From Ruminococcus flavefaciens 007c (GTDB lineage: Bacteria > Bacillota > Clostridia > Oscillospirales > Ruminococcaceae): DNA of 64,000 nt. The notes under the pieces were generated by a model. That model searched no databases. It was not told where the DNA came from and was given only the letters and a program-made list of their open reading frames with translations. Of this stretch, positions 53,294 to 62,512 are shown in pieces (position 1 is the first letter of the stretch; every line of letters starts with the position of its first letter). The translations under genes were made by a program, and so were the position numbers. Where the stretch lies: contig NZ_ATAX01000036.1 of NCBI RefSeq assembly GCF_000571935.1, positions 203,206-267,205 on the forward strand. Reading direction: 5' to 3'.

Positions 53294-56200
53294 ATGAAAG
53301 AACACATTCAGACACAAAGACGAACGTCCCTGACACGGGTGTTCAGCATTATCATGGCACTGTTTATGACAATTATGATAATGCCCGATGTAAAACCGCT
53401 GAAAACACACGCAGCGGAATATAACATCTGGATCCTGGGCAAAAAAGTCACCGACAGCAACAAAAGCAACATTCTCGGCAACAGTACAGGTGTAAAATTC
53501 AACTTTGACTACAATACAAATACACTTCATGTTGTTGCCAGCGGTTCGGATACGACTATCTACACAAAAGACGGACGTTACTGGACCAGCAGCGCTCCCT
53601 ATTCCAACATTATCTATTCAACGTACCCTAATTTAAAGATAAGTATTGACAGCAATGTGTCCTTTATCGATAATAAGGGTGTCGTTCCAATCAGCTATAA
53701 CAATTCAAACTACACTCTGCTGCTGAAAGGAAGCGGACAGCTTACAGTAAATACAAAAGCTAATACAACCTATTCCAATTTTATAAGCGGATACAAGGTA
53801 AGAATTGAAAATGCAAAGCTTGTCCTTTCATGCAGGGATATATTGTATTGTCCCTATCAGAGTGCGGCTCAGCTGACCATATACAATTCCAGCATCAAAG
53901 CCAATTACGTATATAATCTGAGCGAATCCAGCAATTCAAGCTATACTCCCTCCGCTACTATGTCCAGCTGTTATTTCAGCTCTCCCGATGACGCTTACAT
54001 ATACACCGGCAGCAAAACTTACAGGGATGTAAGATACGGCAGTGGTTTTTTTACATCATCCTTTACTATCACGCCGGGAACAAAGCCTCCCACAGTGGTC
54101 AACTATGGACTTAAGATAAGAGATACTCAGGTAACAAGTGCAAACAAGGACGATATTACAGGCAGCGGTCAGATAAGCTATAATCCTGATACAAAGACTC
54201 TGACTATCAAAAAGGATATCACAGCGACTGCGGCCAGCATTATCGAAAATACAGGTGTTGAAGGTCTGAAGATAACCGCTTCGGCTCCTGTAACACTGTG
54301 GGGAATGTCCTCAGATCCCGCTATATACACGACAAAGAGTATTGAATTTACAGGAAGCAACAGGATAACGATAGCTACCAATACCACAGGTATGAGAGTA
54401 AAGTCAATAGGCAGCAGCAATCCTTCAATAGTCATAAGCTCGCCGTTTACAATCGATGGCGGAGTATTCGGCATAGACGGTGAGAACGGTCAGTCTCTCA
54501 AGCTCAACAACAGCGGCATCTGGATAATTGACTGTTCGTCTGCTGCCGTTCTCGGATTCGCCAAGAAGATCACACTCGGCTCTTCTGTTGTGCTTGACGT
54601 GCCTCAGCCGTATATTTTAACAGATCCGGCAGGCGCTATCAGGGATAAAAACGGTGATATTGCTAAGGAAGTAAAAACTGCTGCAAACAAGTCATATGGT
54701 ATAACAGTTGGTACGACAACGATAAACACCGGCAACTACCGCGATGTTTTCGGCGACGGCAAGGTATCTTACGATCCGGATGAAAAAAAGCTTTATATCA
54801 AGGGTACTTACTCAGGGATAAAGACTTCTGTTTCAAATGTTACTGTTGTACTTACAGGTGATACCAAGATCACAAATTCAAGCGGTACAGCCAATATAGC
54901 CCTTGGCCCCTACGGCGGTATAACAGGCAGCGGAAAGCTGACCTGCGATATTCTCAACGGAGGTACGAATTCTGTTGTGATAGATGGTATAGATGTTACC
55001 TGCAAGGGTGATATGTATTCCAATACAAGTTCCATAACGATTAAAAATGGAAAAGTTTCGGTGGCAGGAAGTATGCGCACTTCATCGGGATATTTTGTAT
55101 TTGATAACACGGAGCTCAATGTCAGCGGTGACGTATACACTGCACTGGACAATTCTGCAATAGCCGGAACATACGGAAAGATAACTATCAATAGATCCAA
55201 TGTCAAGATCGGCGGCGATCTGAAGACTGTATACGGTAATATCAATATATCAGGCGGTACAAACGCTAAGATAAAAGGCAGCGTTTATTCTGAAAAGTCA
55301 AAAGTGAATGTCACCGGTTCAGTTATAACTGTTCCCGAAAACGGCAAGATCGGCAGCGCAGGTTCGACAATAAACAGCGGTATAATCTATAACAATTCAT
55401 CTGTGCTTGCTAATGAAATAACCATAGCCCAGACATCTTACGGTCTGAAATACGGCAATATGCCTGTTGATTCAACATGGGATCTCAATAACATAGACGG
55501 CAACCGCAAGATAAGCTATAATCCCTCTACAAAGACTCTGACATTGAAAGGTACTCCCACAACAGGCTCAGATCACAGTATCAGAAGCACAGTGGAAGGC
55601 CTGACCATCAAGGTACAGTCTGATTCAGATCTGACAACTGTTTACGGTTATGTATACACAGATATACAGCTGACAGGAAATACTGTTATTACAGGCCCCG
55701 GAAAGCTTTCTGTATCTCGTCTGTCATGTACTAAGAATCTCACCATCAGAGATGCAAATATCAAGGTGGATCATCCCACATTGAATACAACAACTTCCGA
55801 GTATATACGCGCTACAGATAATCTTACTATCATCAATTCCGAGATCTTCACAGGCGGAGGTATCAGTACACAATACGGTAATATAAGACTTGACGGCTGC
55901 CATATAGCAGCTCCCGCTCAGGCTTCAATACAGCCATATGGCAGCGGAAACCGTATCGCTGTCGGCTACGCAGATGCTAAGGGCATACATATAAGTAAGG
56001 GCTACGGTTTCAAGATATGCGGAACAGAAGTTACAGCAGCCAGCGATCTGTCAAATCTCGGACCTAACGGAGAAATGAGCTATGATCCTGCAAATAATAC
56101 CCTTACTCTGAATAATGATGTTCCAATAGTTGGAAAAGTTATTATCGAAAATGTGAGCAATGTAGGTCTTATCATCAACGGCAACGGTCACATGATCAGG

Positions 56201-57751
56201 GAAAGAAGCAACAGTGTTATACTGCATTCGGATACAACTATAACAGGTAAGATCTCTGTTTACGGCCTGTTACTCTGTGATGAGGCGATAGTTAATATAA
56301 AGGATGCTGATATGGAATGTGCTACTATTCTCGGAAATTCGGAAAGTGATAATGCCAAGTTGAACGTGATAAACTCAAATGTAGCTGCTTTCAATAAAAT
56401 GTACATCTACGGTGAGATCAGCCTTGACAATTCATTCGTTAAATCTCCGGGGTTAAATCAGGACTTTGAGATCATTGACGGTGTGTGCTGTCTGAGAAAT
56501 GCAAATGACGAGCCTTATACAGGCTATGTGGAGATCATCAGAGGCAAGTACGTGGATTACGGTTTCAATATCAACGGCAAGAGAGTAAATACCTGCTATG
56601 ATCTTGCTAATCTCGGCCCCAACGGTGAATTCAGCTATGATCCGGATACCAATACCCTTACCCTTATCAAGGATTATGAATATGATGGTACTTATCCTAT
56701 TCAGAATATAAGCAATAATGGCCTTATAATCAACGGCAACGGACATAGTATCATATCAAAACGCTCTATCGAACTTAAGGCAGATACAAAAATAACAGGA
56801 AAACTTACCCTGGGCGATGAAAGTCTTCCTGATTCAAAGAAGCCGATCATGGGAATGGTTGCAAATATACAGGGCTCCGTAACTATAAATATTGAAGATG
56901 CAGATCTTTATATCGCTGCGAGAGGATATGGAATGGGGGCCACTGCAGGAGACAAAAAGCTCGTTATCAGAAACTCAAATGTAGAAGTTGTTTCAACCGC
57001 AGGCATCACCGGATTTGATAGTGGTATTTCTCTTGAGCGCTGTAAGATCGTGATTCCCGAGAATTATGTCCTTGAAGATAATGCTTCGAATATAAACGAA
57101 AGCTTAATAAGGATCGCTCCCACTGAATTCGCTGCTCCTGATGAAAATGCGGAAATATCACTTAGCGGCGATGAGGAATACACTTATATCTTCAACAGTG
57201 ATGCGATCACAGTATCAAAGTTCGACATCAGCAGTGATAATGCACTGAATATAGAGGTATGCAAGTATAACGGCAGCATCCTGAAGAAAAAGGAAACATA
57301 TTCGGATCTGAATGAAGCCTCATCACGCATGGCTCTTGAGCCCGGTGAAAGAGCAGAGATCAGAATATCACTGGCAGATCCTTCGGGTACAGCAAGTATT
57401 GTACTGAAGCGTTACACAAGGGAAGTTACCGAATTCTATCATAACGCAAATTTCCCATGCAGCGATCTGAACGGCGGAGATAACTGGTACAGGTATTATA
57501 TCAATAATATGGGTATATACAGCCTGTATTCAGAGGGCTACGGCGGATGCCGCATCATGGACGGCTATATGTTTGACGAGGATCTCAATCTGCTGGGCAG
57601 CGGTTCGCTGATGAACAAGGAAGTGCTTCATGAATTTGATACTCCCGGATATGTTTACATCAACGTTCATGCAGTCGTAGATCATCCGTCAGAAAACGGA
57701 GAATATGGATTCTCCTTCTTCAACGGAATATTCCATGATGAAAACCGATAA
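53294..57751 (+). CDS. 1485-residue exported protein with six beta-solenoid-like repeats
   Basis: ATG 53294 behind AGGAGG; the open frame extends upstream but without a start signal. After a signal peptide (about 1-43) six units of about 190-250 residues begin near 45, 272, 468, 716, 904 and 1089, each opening with a line such as YGFKICGTEVTAASDL, then NGEMSYDPANNTLTLNN, and continuing with short beta-strand repeats (GLIINGNGHMI, KLTLGDE). This suggests a chain of right-handed beta-helices, as in bacterial carbohydrate-binding exoproteins. The last 140 residues form a different, PPC-like beta domain. It has neither dockerin nor sortase signal, so it is probably released. No catalytic motif is recognised. 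Confidence 0.75.
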   Translation: MKEHIQTQRRTSLTRVFSIIMALFMTIMIMPDVKPLKTHAAEYNIWILGKKVTDSNKSNILGNSTGVKFNFDYNTNTLHVVASGSDTTIYTKDGRYWTSSAPYSNIIYSTYPNLKISIDSNVSFIDNKGVVPISYNNSNYTLLLKGSGQLTVNTKANTTYSNFISGYKVRIENAKLVLSCRDILYCPYQSAAQLTIYNSSIKANYVYNLSESSNSSYTPSATMSSCYFSSPDDAYIYTGSKTYRDVRYGSGFFTSSFTITPGTKPPTVVNYGLKIRDTQVTSANKDDITGSGQISYNPDTKTLTIKKDITATAASIIENTGVEGLKITASAPVTLWGMSSDPAIYTTKSIEFTGSNRITIATNTTGMRVKSIGSSNPSIVISSPFTIDGGVFGIDGENGQSLKLNNSGIWIIDCSSAAVLGFAKKITLGSSVVLDVPQPYILTDPAGAIRDKNGDIAKEVKTAANKSYGITVGTTTINTGNYRDVFGDGKVSYDPDEKKLYIKGTYSGIKTSVSNVTVVLTGDTKITNSSGTANIALGPYGGITGSGKLTCDILNGGTNSVVIDGIDVTCKGDMYSNTSSITIKNGKVSVAGSMRTSSGYFVFDNTELNVSGDVYTALDNSAIAGTYGKITINRSNVKIGGDLKTVYGNINISGGTNAKIKGSVYSEKSKVNVTGSVITVPENGKIGSAGSTINSGIIYNNSSVLANEITIAQTSYGLKYGNMPVDSTWDLNNIDGNRKISYNPSTKTLTLKGTPTTGSDHSIRSTVEGLTIKVQSDSDLTTVYGYVYTDIQLTGNTVITGPGKLSVSRLSCTKNLTIRDANIKVDHPTLNTTTSEYIRATDNLTIINSEIFTGGGISTQYGNIRLDGCHIAAPAQASIQPYGSGNRIAVGYADAKGIHISKGYGFKICGTEVTAASDLSNLGPNGEMSYDPANNTLTLNNDVPIVGKVIIENVSNVGLIINGNGHMIRERSNSVILHSDTTITGKISVYGLLLCDEAIVNIKDADMECATILGNSESDNAKLNVINSNVAAFNKMYIYGEISLDNSFVKSPGLNQDFEIIDGVCCLRNANDEPYTGYVEIIRGKYVDYGFNINGKRVNTCYDLANLGPNGEFSYDPDTNTLTLIKDYEYDGTYPIQNISNNGLIINGNGHSIISKRSIELKADTKITGKLTLGDESLPDSKKPIMGMVANIQGSVTINIEDADLYIAARGYGMGATAGDKKLVIRNSNVEVVSTAGITGFDSGISLERCKIVIPENYVLEDNASNINESLIRIAPTEFAAPDENAEISLSGDEEYTYIFNSDAITVSKFDISSDNALNIEVCKYNGSILKKKETYSDLNEASSRMALEPGERAEIRISLADPSGTASIVLKRYTREVTEFYHNANFPCSDLNGGDNWYRYYINNMGIYSLYSEGYGGCRIMDGYMFDEDLNLLGSGSLMNKEVLHEFDTPGYVYINVHAVVDHPSENGEYGFSFFNGIFHDENR

Positions 57752-57800
57752 CTCTGCAAGGCTCTGATACACGGAGCAGGATAAGAGCATATAATGAAAA

Positions 57801-57836
57801 ATACCGCTTGGAAGCAATTCCGGGCGGTATTTTTTG
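57801..57836 (+). terminator. Terminator of the repeat-protein gene
   Basis: ATACCGC pairs with GCGGTAT, followed by a T-run. A second GC-rich hairpin (CCCCCGGC/GCCGGGGG) follows at 57846-57870; otherwise 57752-58030 is empty. Confidence 0.7.
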
Positions 57837-58030
57837 TAAAATGAAAACCCCCGGCTTTGCCGGGGGGGCTTATTCTTTAGTATGAACTCTGCATTTTGGC
57901 TTCGGAGCCTGATATATGCTGGCAATGCGTCCCGAACCTGAAAACCTTTTTATAAAGGCTTTTCCGTTATATTGTATCTGTACGGAAAGCTTGATACTTC
58001 GTAAATGAGAAACTTAACTGTCCCCGGAGA

Positions 58031-58348
58031 TCATAATACCTGCATATGCTTCAGATATTCCTCATATCCCTTGCTTGTGAGATCAATGAGTCGGTAATCC
58101 TTTTTCTGAGCAACATAAAGTACCTTTATGAGATCACGGGCAAGCAGGATATGTAAAGCGCTGAGAATGGCCTCTTTGGTGCATTTCTCGGATTCGTACT
58201 CCTTCATGAAATTGCCGAGCCAGACATTTTTTTCTTCTGATGTATCAATGTTGATGATTTCGCTTGGTATCATACATTCCTCTAAGAACTTCAGGTTCTT
58301 GAATGTATAGTCCAATATGTTCCAGTATGCTTCTTTATTAATGACCAT
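58031..58348 (-). CDS. Small helical protein, possibly winged-helix
   Basis: 105 residues from ATG 58348 (AAAGGAG before it). Mostly helical, ending KDYRLIDLTSKGYEEYLKHM, a pattern seen in winged-helix proteins (LTSKGYEYL). I do not recognise a family. It stands alone downstream of the LytTR regulator gene, on the same strand with 134 bp between them, so co-transcription is possible. Confidence 0.6.
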   Translation of the reverse strand: MVINKEAYWNILDYTFKNLKFLEECMIPSEIINIDTSEEKNVWLGNFMKEYESEKCTKEAILSALHILLARDLIKVLYVAQKKDYRLIDLTSKGYEEYLKHMQVL

Positions 58349-58482
58349 AGCGATCACTCCTTTCAGCTTATAGATACATTATAACTCATATCTTCTGAAA
58401 AATCAATATTTATTGGAAGATGATGGACTATTTTCGATGAAAAACAGACTGTACGATTTTTATCCTGTACCATAAAGCGTTT

Positions 58483-60207
58483 TCAGCATTCAAGGAGCTT
58501 CTTCTTGAAGCTGGTACCGTGAGTCCTTGATACAAGGAGCTCTTCCTTATTGGAGAGCACCGCCAGCAGCGATCGGTTGAAACCATTTTTATAGCCTACT
58601 GTCTTGTTCATATTTATTATAACTGAACGGGAGATACGAAAGAAATTCTTTTCCGTGAGCATCTCCTCAAGCTCGAATAAACGCTGTTTTATTTCGTATT
58701 TTCCGCTTTTAAGCGCGGCGAAAACCTTCTTTTCACCTGATTCAAAGTAAAGTATATTCTCAAGGGGCACCTTTGTGATAGAGCCGTTATTAACGACCAT
58801 AATGGTGGCAGACAGCTTCTTTGTGTCGATATCGTGAGTAACAAAGTTCGTAGGCACAGCTGCGGAGACCATAGTTTCGGGCTTTTTCAGCTGCTGACGT
58901 ATTTTGAGTATCTCTGCGCCTATGGCTATCCTGTTTGCAAACTGCTTTGCATGGAGTGTATAAGTGCAGGGCTCATCATAGCCTATGGCCATAAAACCGT
59001 ATATATTATTATCAAAGACCAAAGGAAGTATGTGGACGTTCTGGACAGCGCCGAAGGTGAAGATATCAGGGTATATATCGGCAGCACGGAACACGGTCGT
59101 TTCACCGTCTGCCATAAAGTCATTGAGGAAAATACATTCTGCATTTTCGTCATCATATCCCATAAGGTTTATGCTGACACTGATCTGGTCACGGATAAGA
59201 TACCTGTGATTCTTGATGAACAGTGAAAGCTCCTCAATGGAGTTTACCTTGTACAGCTTCTCCTCAAAGCGGCTGTTTCTGAACTCCATATTTGCTATTT
59301 CGTTTTTGTGAAGCTCATCGAGCCGGGCACGTATATTAAGAGGGTGGCTTCTGCCGCAGCCGCAGCTTTCGCCTGTGATGATGCTGTGCTTTCTCTGTAT
59401 AAGCTCCTCCTCGGGAGCGCCCGTTATCAGCGAGTGCAGGAGCGCCACGGCTCTGCGGCCGCAGAACGGCGTATCTGCCGTGAAAGTGGTTATGGAAACT
59501 GCGCTGTTTGAAGCATACGAAGAATCATTAAAGCCTGTTACCAGAATATCCTCGGGAACGCGGAGTCCTGCAAAATAAAGCTGCTTTATGAGCGCATATG
59601 CTATCTCGTCGTTAAGGCAGACAACAGCGTCGGGCTTTTCGACCGTGCCGTATGCAATATCCTTCGCAAGAGCTTCTGCGCCAGAGATCCAGTATCCGCC
59701 ATAGAGCAGGTTTTCCTCGCTGCATGGGATATTATGCCTTTCAAGCACCGCTCTGAAGCCGTCGATACGCCAGTCGGCGATGCTTTTTTCGCCGCCGAGA
59801 CAGTACAGGTTACGGCAGCCGTGCTCTGTGATGAGATGTTCTACAACACATTCAAAGTTCATACGGCTTTTTAAGGAGATGTTATTGGGCAGAGCTGATG
59901 ATCTGCCGATCACAACTACCGGACATCGGCAGTGTTCGCAGAGAGACTTTTCTATCTGCGGTATAAGGTTTTTATGTACGGAAAAGGAATGTTTCACGAA
60001 AATAACGCCGTCATACCGCTCGTAGTCTATAAGACTGTAGATCCATTCCTCGCTGCCCGTATATAGCTCGCTGGTCTGCGGCATGGAGAAGGTGAATGTG
60101 CGGTAGCCGTATTTGTTGGCCTGCTTTTGTATGCCGGTGATATACCCGTCGGTATAGTCGTTTTTGAAATCAGAGAATATTATTGCAATTGTTTTTGATG
60201 ATGTCAT
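58483..60207 (-). CDS. Regulator: LacI-like sensor fused to a LytTR DNA-binding domain
   Basis: 574 residues from ATG 60207 (GGAGG before it). The N-terminal part (about 1-300) is a periplasmic-binding-protein-like sensor (IAIIFSDFKNDYTDGYITGI, LYCLGGEKSIADWRIDGFRA, VCLNDEIAYALI) without an HTH in front and without a signal peptide. A GAF-like middle (about 320-470) follows. The C-terminal 100 residues are a LytTR domain (PLENILYFESGEKKVFA, FFRISRSVIINMNKTVGY). LytTR domains usually belong to two-component regulators; here the ligand sensor is on the same chain. The divergent intergenic region holds repeat arrays of LytTR type. It shares its front half with the regulator at 13520. Confidence 0.85.
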   Translation of the reverse strand: MTSSKTIAIIFSDFKNDYTDGYITGIQKQANKYGYRTFTFSMPQTSELYTGSEEWIYSLIDYERYDGVIFVKHSFSVHKNLIPQIEKSLCEHCRCPVVVIGRSSALPNNISLKSRMNFECVVEHLITEHGCRNLYCLGGEKSIADWRIDGFRAVLERHNIPCSEENLLYGGYWISGAEALAKDIAYGTVEKPDAVVCLNDEIAYALIKQLYFAGLRVPEDILVTGFNDSSYASNSAVSITTFTADTPFCGRRAVALLHSLITGAPEEELIQRKHSIITGESCGCGRSHPLNIRARLDELHKNEIANMEFRNSRFEEKLYKVNSIEELSLFIKNHRYLIRDQISVSINLMGYDDENAECIFLNDFMADGETTVFRAADIYPDIFTFGAVQNVHILPLVFDNNIYGFMAIGYDEPCTYTLHAKQFANRIAIGAEILKIRQQLKKPETMVSAAVPTNFVTHDIDTKKLSATIMVVNNGSITKVPLENILYFESGEKKVFAALKSGKYEIKQRLFELEEMLTEKNFFRISRSVIINMNKTVGYKNGFNRSLLAVLSNKEELLVSRTHGTSFKKKLLEC

Positions 60208-60262
60208 AAAAAGTCCTCCAATGATGTAGTGATGAATATATTGTAAGATGCTGGCAGTTTCT

Positions 60263-60432
60263 TGCGACGAAATGTGCTTTTTTGCGGACGAATGTGTAGC
60301 AAATTGTCGTTCGTCACAGGTGCGGCAGTTCAGACCGATTTTTGTACCGTTCGTCGCGGAAAAAGACATTTTATCGCAGAACGCAACATTTTATCGCAAA
60401 TTATTGAATTGTTTTGTGCAATATGATATACT
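60263..60432 (+). promoter_or_regulatory. LytTR-type operator array and promoter of the exported-protein gene
   Basis: Direct repeats on the + strand: GTCGTTCGTCACA (60306), a weak GCAGTTCAGACCG (60325), ACCGTTCGTCGCG (60346), ACATTTTATCGCA (60366) and the same again (60386), spaced 19-21 bp. Five bases later come TTGAAT (60404-60409), a 17-bp spacer and TATACT (60427-60432). Two further copies in reverse (TGCGACGAAATGT 60263, TGCGGACGAATGT 60283; also 20 bp apart) face the regulator gene. Nine-base direct repeats with an 11-12 bp spacer are typical of LytTR binding. Confidence 0.8.
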
Positions 60433-60507
60433 GCAATTGCAGGCAGAGATAATAAAGTTTGCCGCAAATATGAAAAAATTATAAAAAATGAAACGGAGGA
60501 AAACACT

Positions 60508-61791
60508 ATGAAAAAACTCACGAAAGCCATCGCAGCTATATCTGCTGCAGCAGTGCTCGCCATTCCCGCAAATATGTCAGCGTTTGCCTATAATGTCAGC
60601 ACGAGCAACTTCACAAATCCAATGGTAAACAAAAGCAAAGGCGGCGCGAGGGGGTACAGCTGGGACACTTATTATCAGGCCGATCTTCCTGTTTTATGGA
60701 AGAAGCTTCTGAATGCAAACGGAAAATACACGTACTATGCGACCACTGATACGAACGGCAATGAATACGGCAGCACACATATGTTTGCTATTCTTCACCG
60801 CGGTGTTGCAGACTCTGCAAACATTCAGAACGCAAAGAAGTATATTGACAATATTACCATAAAAAGCAAAAAAGGCTTTTATTACGCTCCCTGTGTGGAG
60901 TATCATAATTATTCAACAGCTGATGAACCTTATGATCCTGATGATCCGGACGATCAGCCCATGTTTGAATACTATGATTACGGCATCAGAATGATGGACG
61001 GTCCGTATCTCCAGGATATTATCAATAAATTCACCATTTCAAGTTTATCAGATCTGAACTATGAATACATCAAAGCGCACGGCGAATTCACAGGAGCGCT
61101 TTATCTCAAGAACTACTACCTTGCAGGTCTAAAGCTCACAAGCTCTGATCCCTATACTCGTTTTGACGAGCCCGTCCTCGAGAGAAATCCCGACGGTATA
61201 GGCTTCCGCACAAAGGTAACATTCCATGTCAAAAAGCCTGTTTTCGATGAAACGATAGTATTCAATAACCCGTCAGGCTATACTGGAGTTGAGGTACTGA
61301 AGAACATAAAGGTTTCCTGCAACGGCTCTGATACCGATAAAAATTGCATTCAGGGCTATAACAGTATTTCAGTAGTCAACGGTGTAACATTAAAAGTTCC
61401 GAATGCCGATTATAAGAACTGGAATAAACTCTATCAGGGATTAATAACCTGTCCTACTCTTACGACAGAGATCAAAGGCGAAGTAAAGAAAAGATTCCTT
61501 AACAGCAATTTCCAGACTACAAGACGTGTAGGCGATATCCTTTATATCTATGAAGGCAAGAACGACACCATCGGTCACCCGCAGTGGAAAAACGGAACAG
61601 GCTCTCAGAAGTTTGAAGCCTTCTTCAGATGCGGCGGAAGAGATGAACTTGGACACTGTGCATGGATCGGAGAACAGCTTAACAGCGTTACACAGGTTCG
61701 GTTCTACAGCGGTTCGACTCCTACATCTTACGGAACACAGTACTATATGTGTGACCCGGGTTATCTGAAGAACAGATTGGCTGTCGGCTGA
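60508..61791 (+). CDS. Exported protein of unknown function under LytTR control
   Basis: 427 residues; ATG 60508 behind CGGAGG. A signal peptide (about 1-28) precedes a mature protein with many Tyr and Asp residues (SKGGARGYSWDTYYQADLPV, YDPDDPDDQPMFEYYDYG) and Cys-bearing C-terminal part (FRCGGRDELGHCAWIGEQLN). There is no dockerin, anchor or known domain. It is divergent from the LytTR regulator, with strong operators between, so it is probably its main target. Its location between that regulator and a xylanase suggests a role in plant-polymer use. Confidence 0.75.
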   Translation: MKKLTKAIAAISAAAVLAIPANMSAFAYNVSTSNFTNPMVNKSKGGARGYSWDTYYQADLPVLWKKLLNANGKYTYYATTDTNGNEYGSTHMFAILHRGVADSANIQNAKKYIDNITIKSKKGFYYAPCVEYHNYSTADEPYDPDDPDDQPMFEYYDYGIRMMDGPYLQDIINKFTISSLSDLNYEYIKAHGEFTGALYLKNYYLAGLKLTSSDPYTRFDEPVLERNPDGIGFRTKVTFHVKKPVFDETIVFNNPSGYTGVEVLKNIKVSCNGSDTDKNCIQGYNSISVVNGVTLKVPNADYKNWNKLYQGLITCPTLTTEIKGEVKKRFLNSNFQTTRRVGDILYIYEGKNDTIGHPQWKNGTGSQKFEAFFRCGGRDELGHCAWIGEQLNSVTQVRFYSGSTPTSYGTQYYMCDPGYLKNRLAVG

Positions 61792-61855
61792 TGCCCGTGC
61801 AGCGGTACATTTGTCCATATATTAATGATAACACGGAAACAAATGTATTGTCAAT

Positions 61856-61906
61856 GCAACTTACCCCTTAAAAAGTACAGCTTACCTTGCAAAAACAGCA
61901 ACTTAC
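61856..61906 (+). promoter_or_regulatory. Second array of three 21-bp-spaced repeats
   Basis: GCAACTTAC (61856), ACAGCTTAC (61877) and GCAACTTAC (61898), exactly 21 bp apart; the same motif, order type and spacing as in front of the lyase gene (46411-46461). No good -35 follows, but an AAGATATT -10-like box lies at 61941. The orientation points to the terminator at 61954 and the xylanase gene beyond. Confidence 0.75.
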
Positions 61907-61953
61907 GTAATATGAGGTGCATAGAGGCAAATTAGCTGTGAAAGATATTGAAG

Positions 61954-61996
61954 ATGCCATTATCCTGCTTGTAAAAGTATGGATAATGGCATTTTT
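61954..61996 (+). terminator. Strong terminator
   Basis: ATGCCATTATCC pairs with GGATAATGGCAT, followed by TTTTT. It may end the exported-protein transcript or a short RNA started at the array upstream. Confidence 0.8.
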
Positions 61997-62306
61997 GCTG
62001 TATAACGATGTACTTTGGTACATGTAATAAGGCTTCGGTTCCAGTATTTCAGTCTCCAAATGTTGTTTTGTACATAGAAAGGCGATATTCGGGCATCATA
62101 TATAATGGTAAGAGGCGCATAGGACGGTAGGTGTGAAAATATCAGTATTTTTCAAAAAATGGTAATATGAATACTTCAATTAAAAAACGGGCTTAAATAT
62201 GTAAAAAACGAAATTCGACTATCTGGAAAAAGATACATTTATTATACTGAAAATATAAAATCGACGTATTTGCGATGAAAAATCCCGATTTACAGGTGAC
62301 ATAAAA

Positions 62307-62432
62307 AGCAACATCCTACATAAAAAGCAGCAATTATTGAGCAGAAAACAGCAATTTCGGCCGCAATATCTGACCGAAAAATGCTCCGATAGCAAATTTT
62401 GACTTGTTGTAATATTCGACTTAAATTATAAT
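62307..62432 (+). promoter_or_regulatory. Xylanase promoter region with a third repeat array
   Basis: AGCAACAT (62307), CAGCAATT (62328) and CAGCAATT (62349) have 21-bp spacing and resemble CAGCAACTT of the array at 61856. Promoter: TTGTTG (62404-62409), 17-bp spacer, TATAAT (62427-62432), 81 bp before the start codon. Apart from these sites, 61997-62512 holds nothing. Confidence 0.55.
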
Positions 62433-62512
62433 TATAGTAGAAATATAAAGTTTTCGTTATGAGGGATTACTGAAACCAATTATTTCTTAAAATCTTAAAA
62501 GGAGTGAATCAC

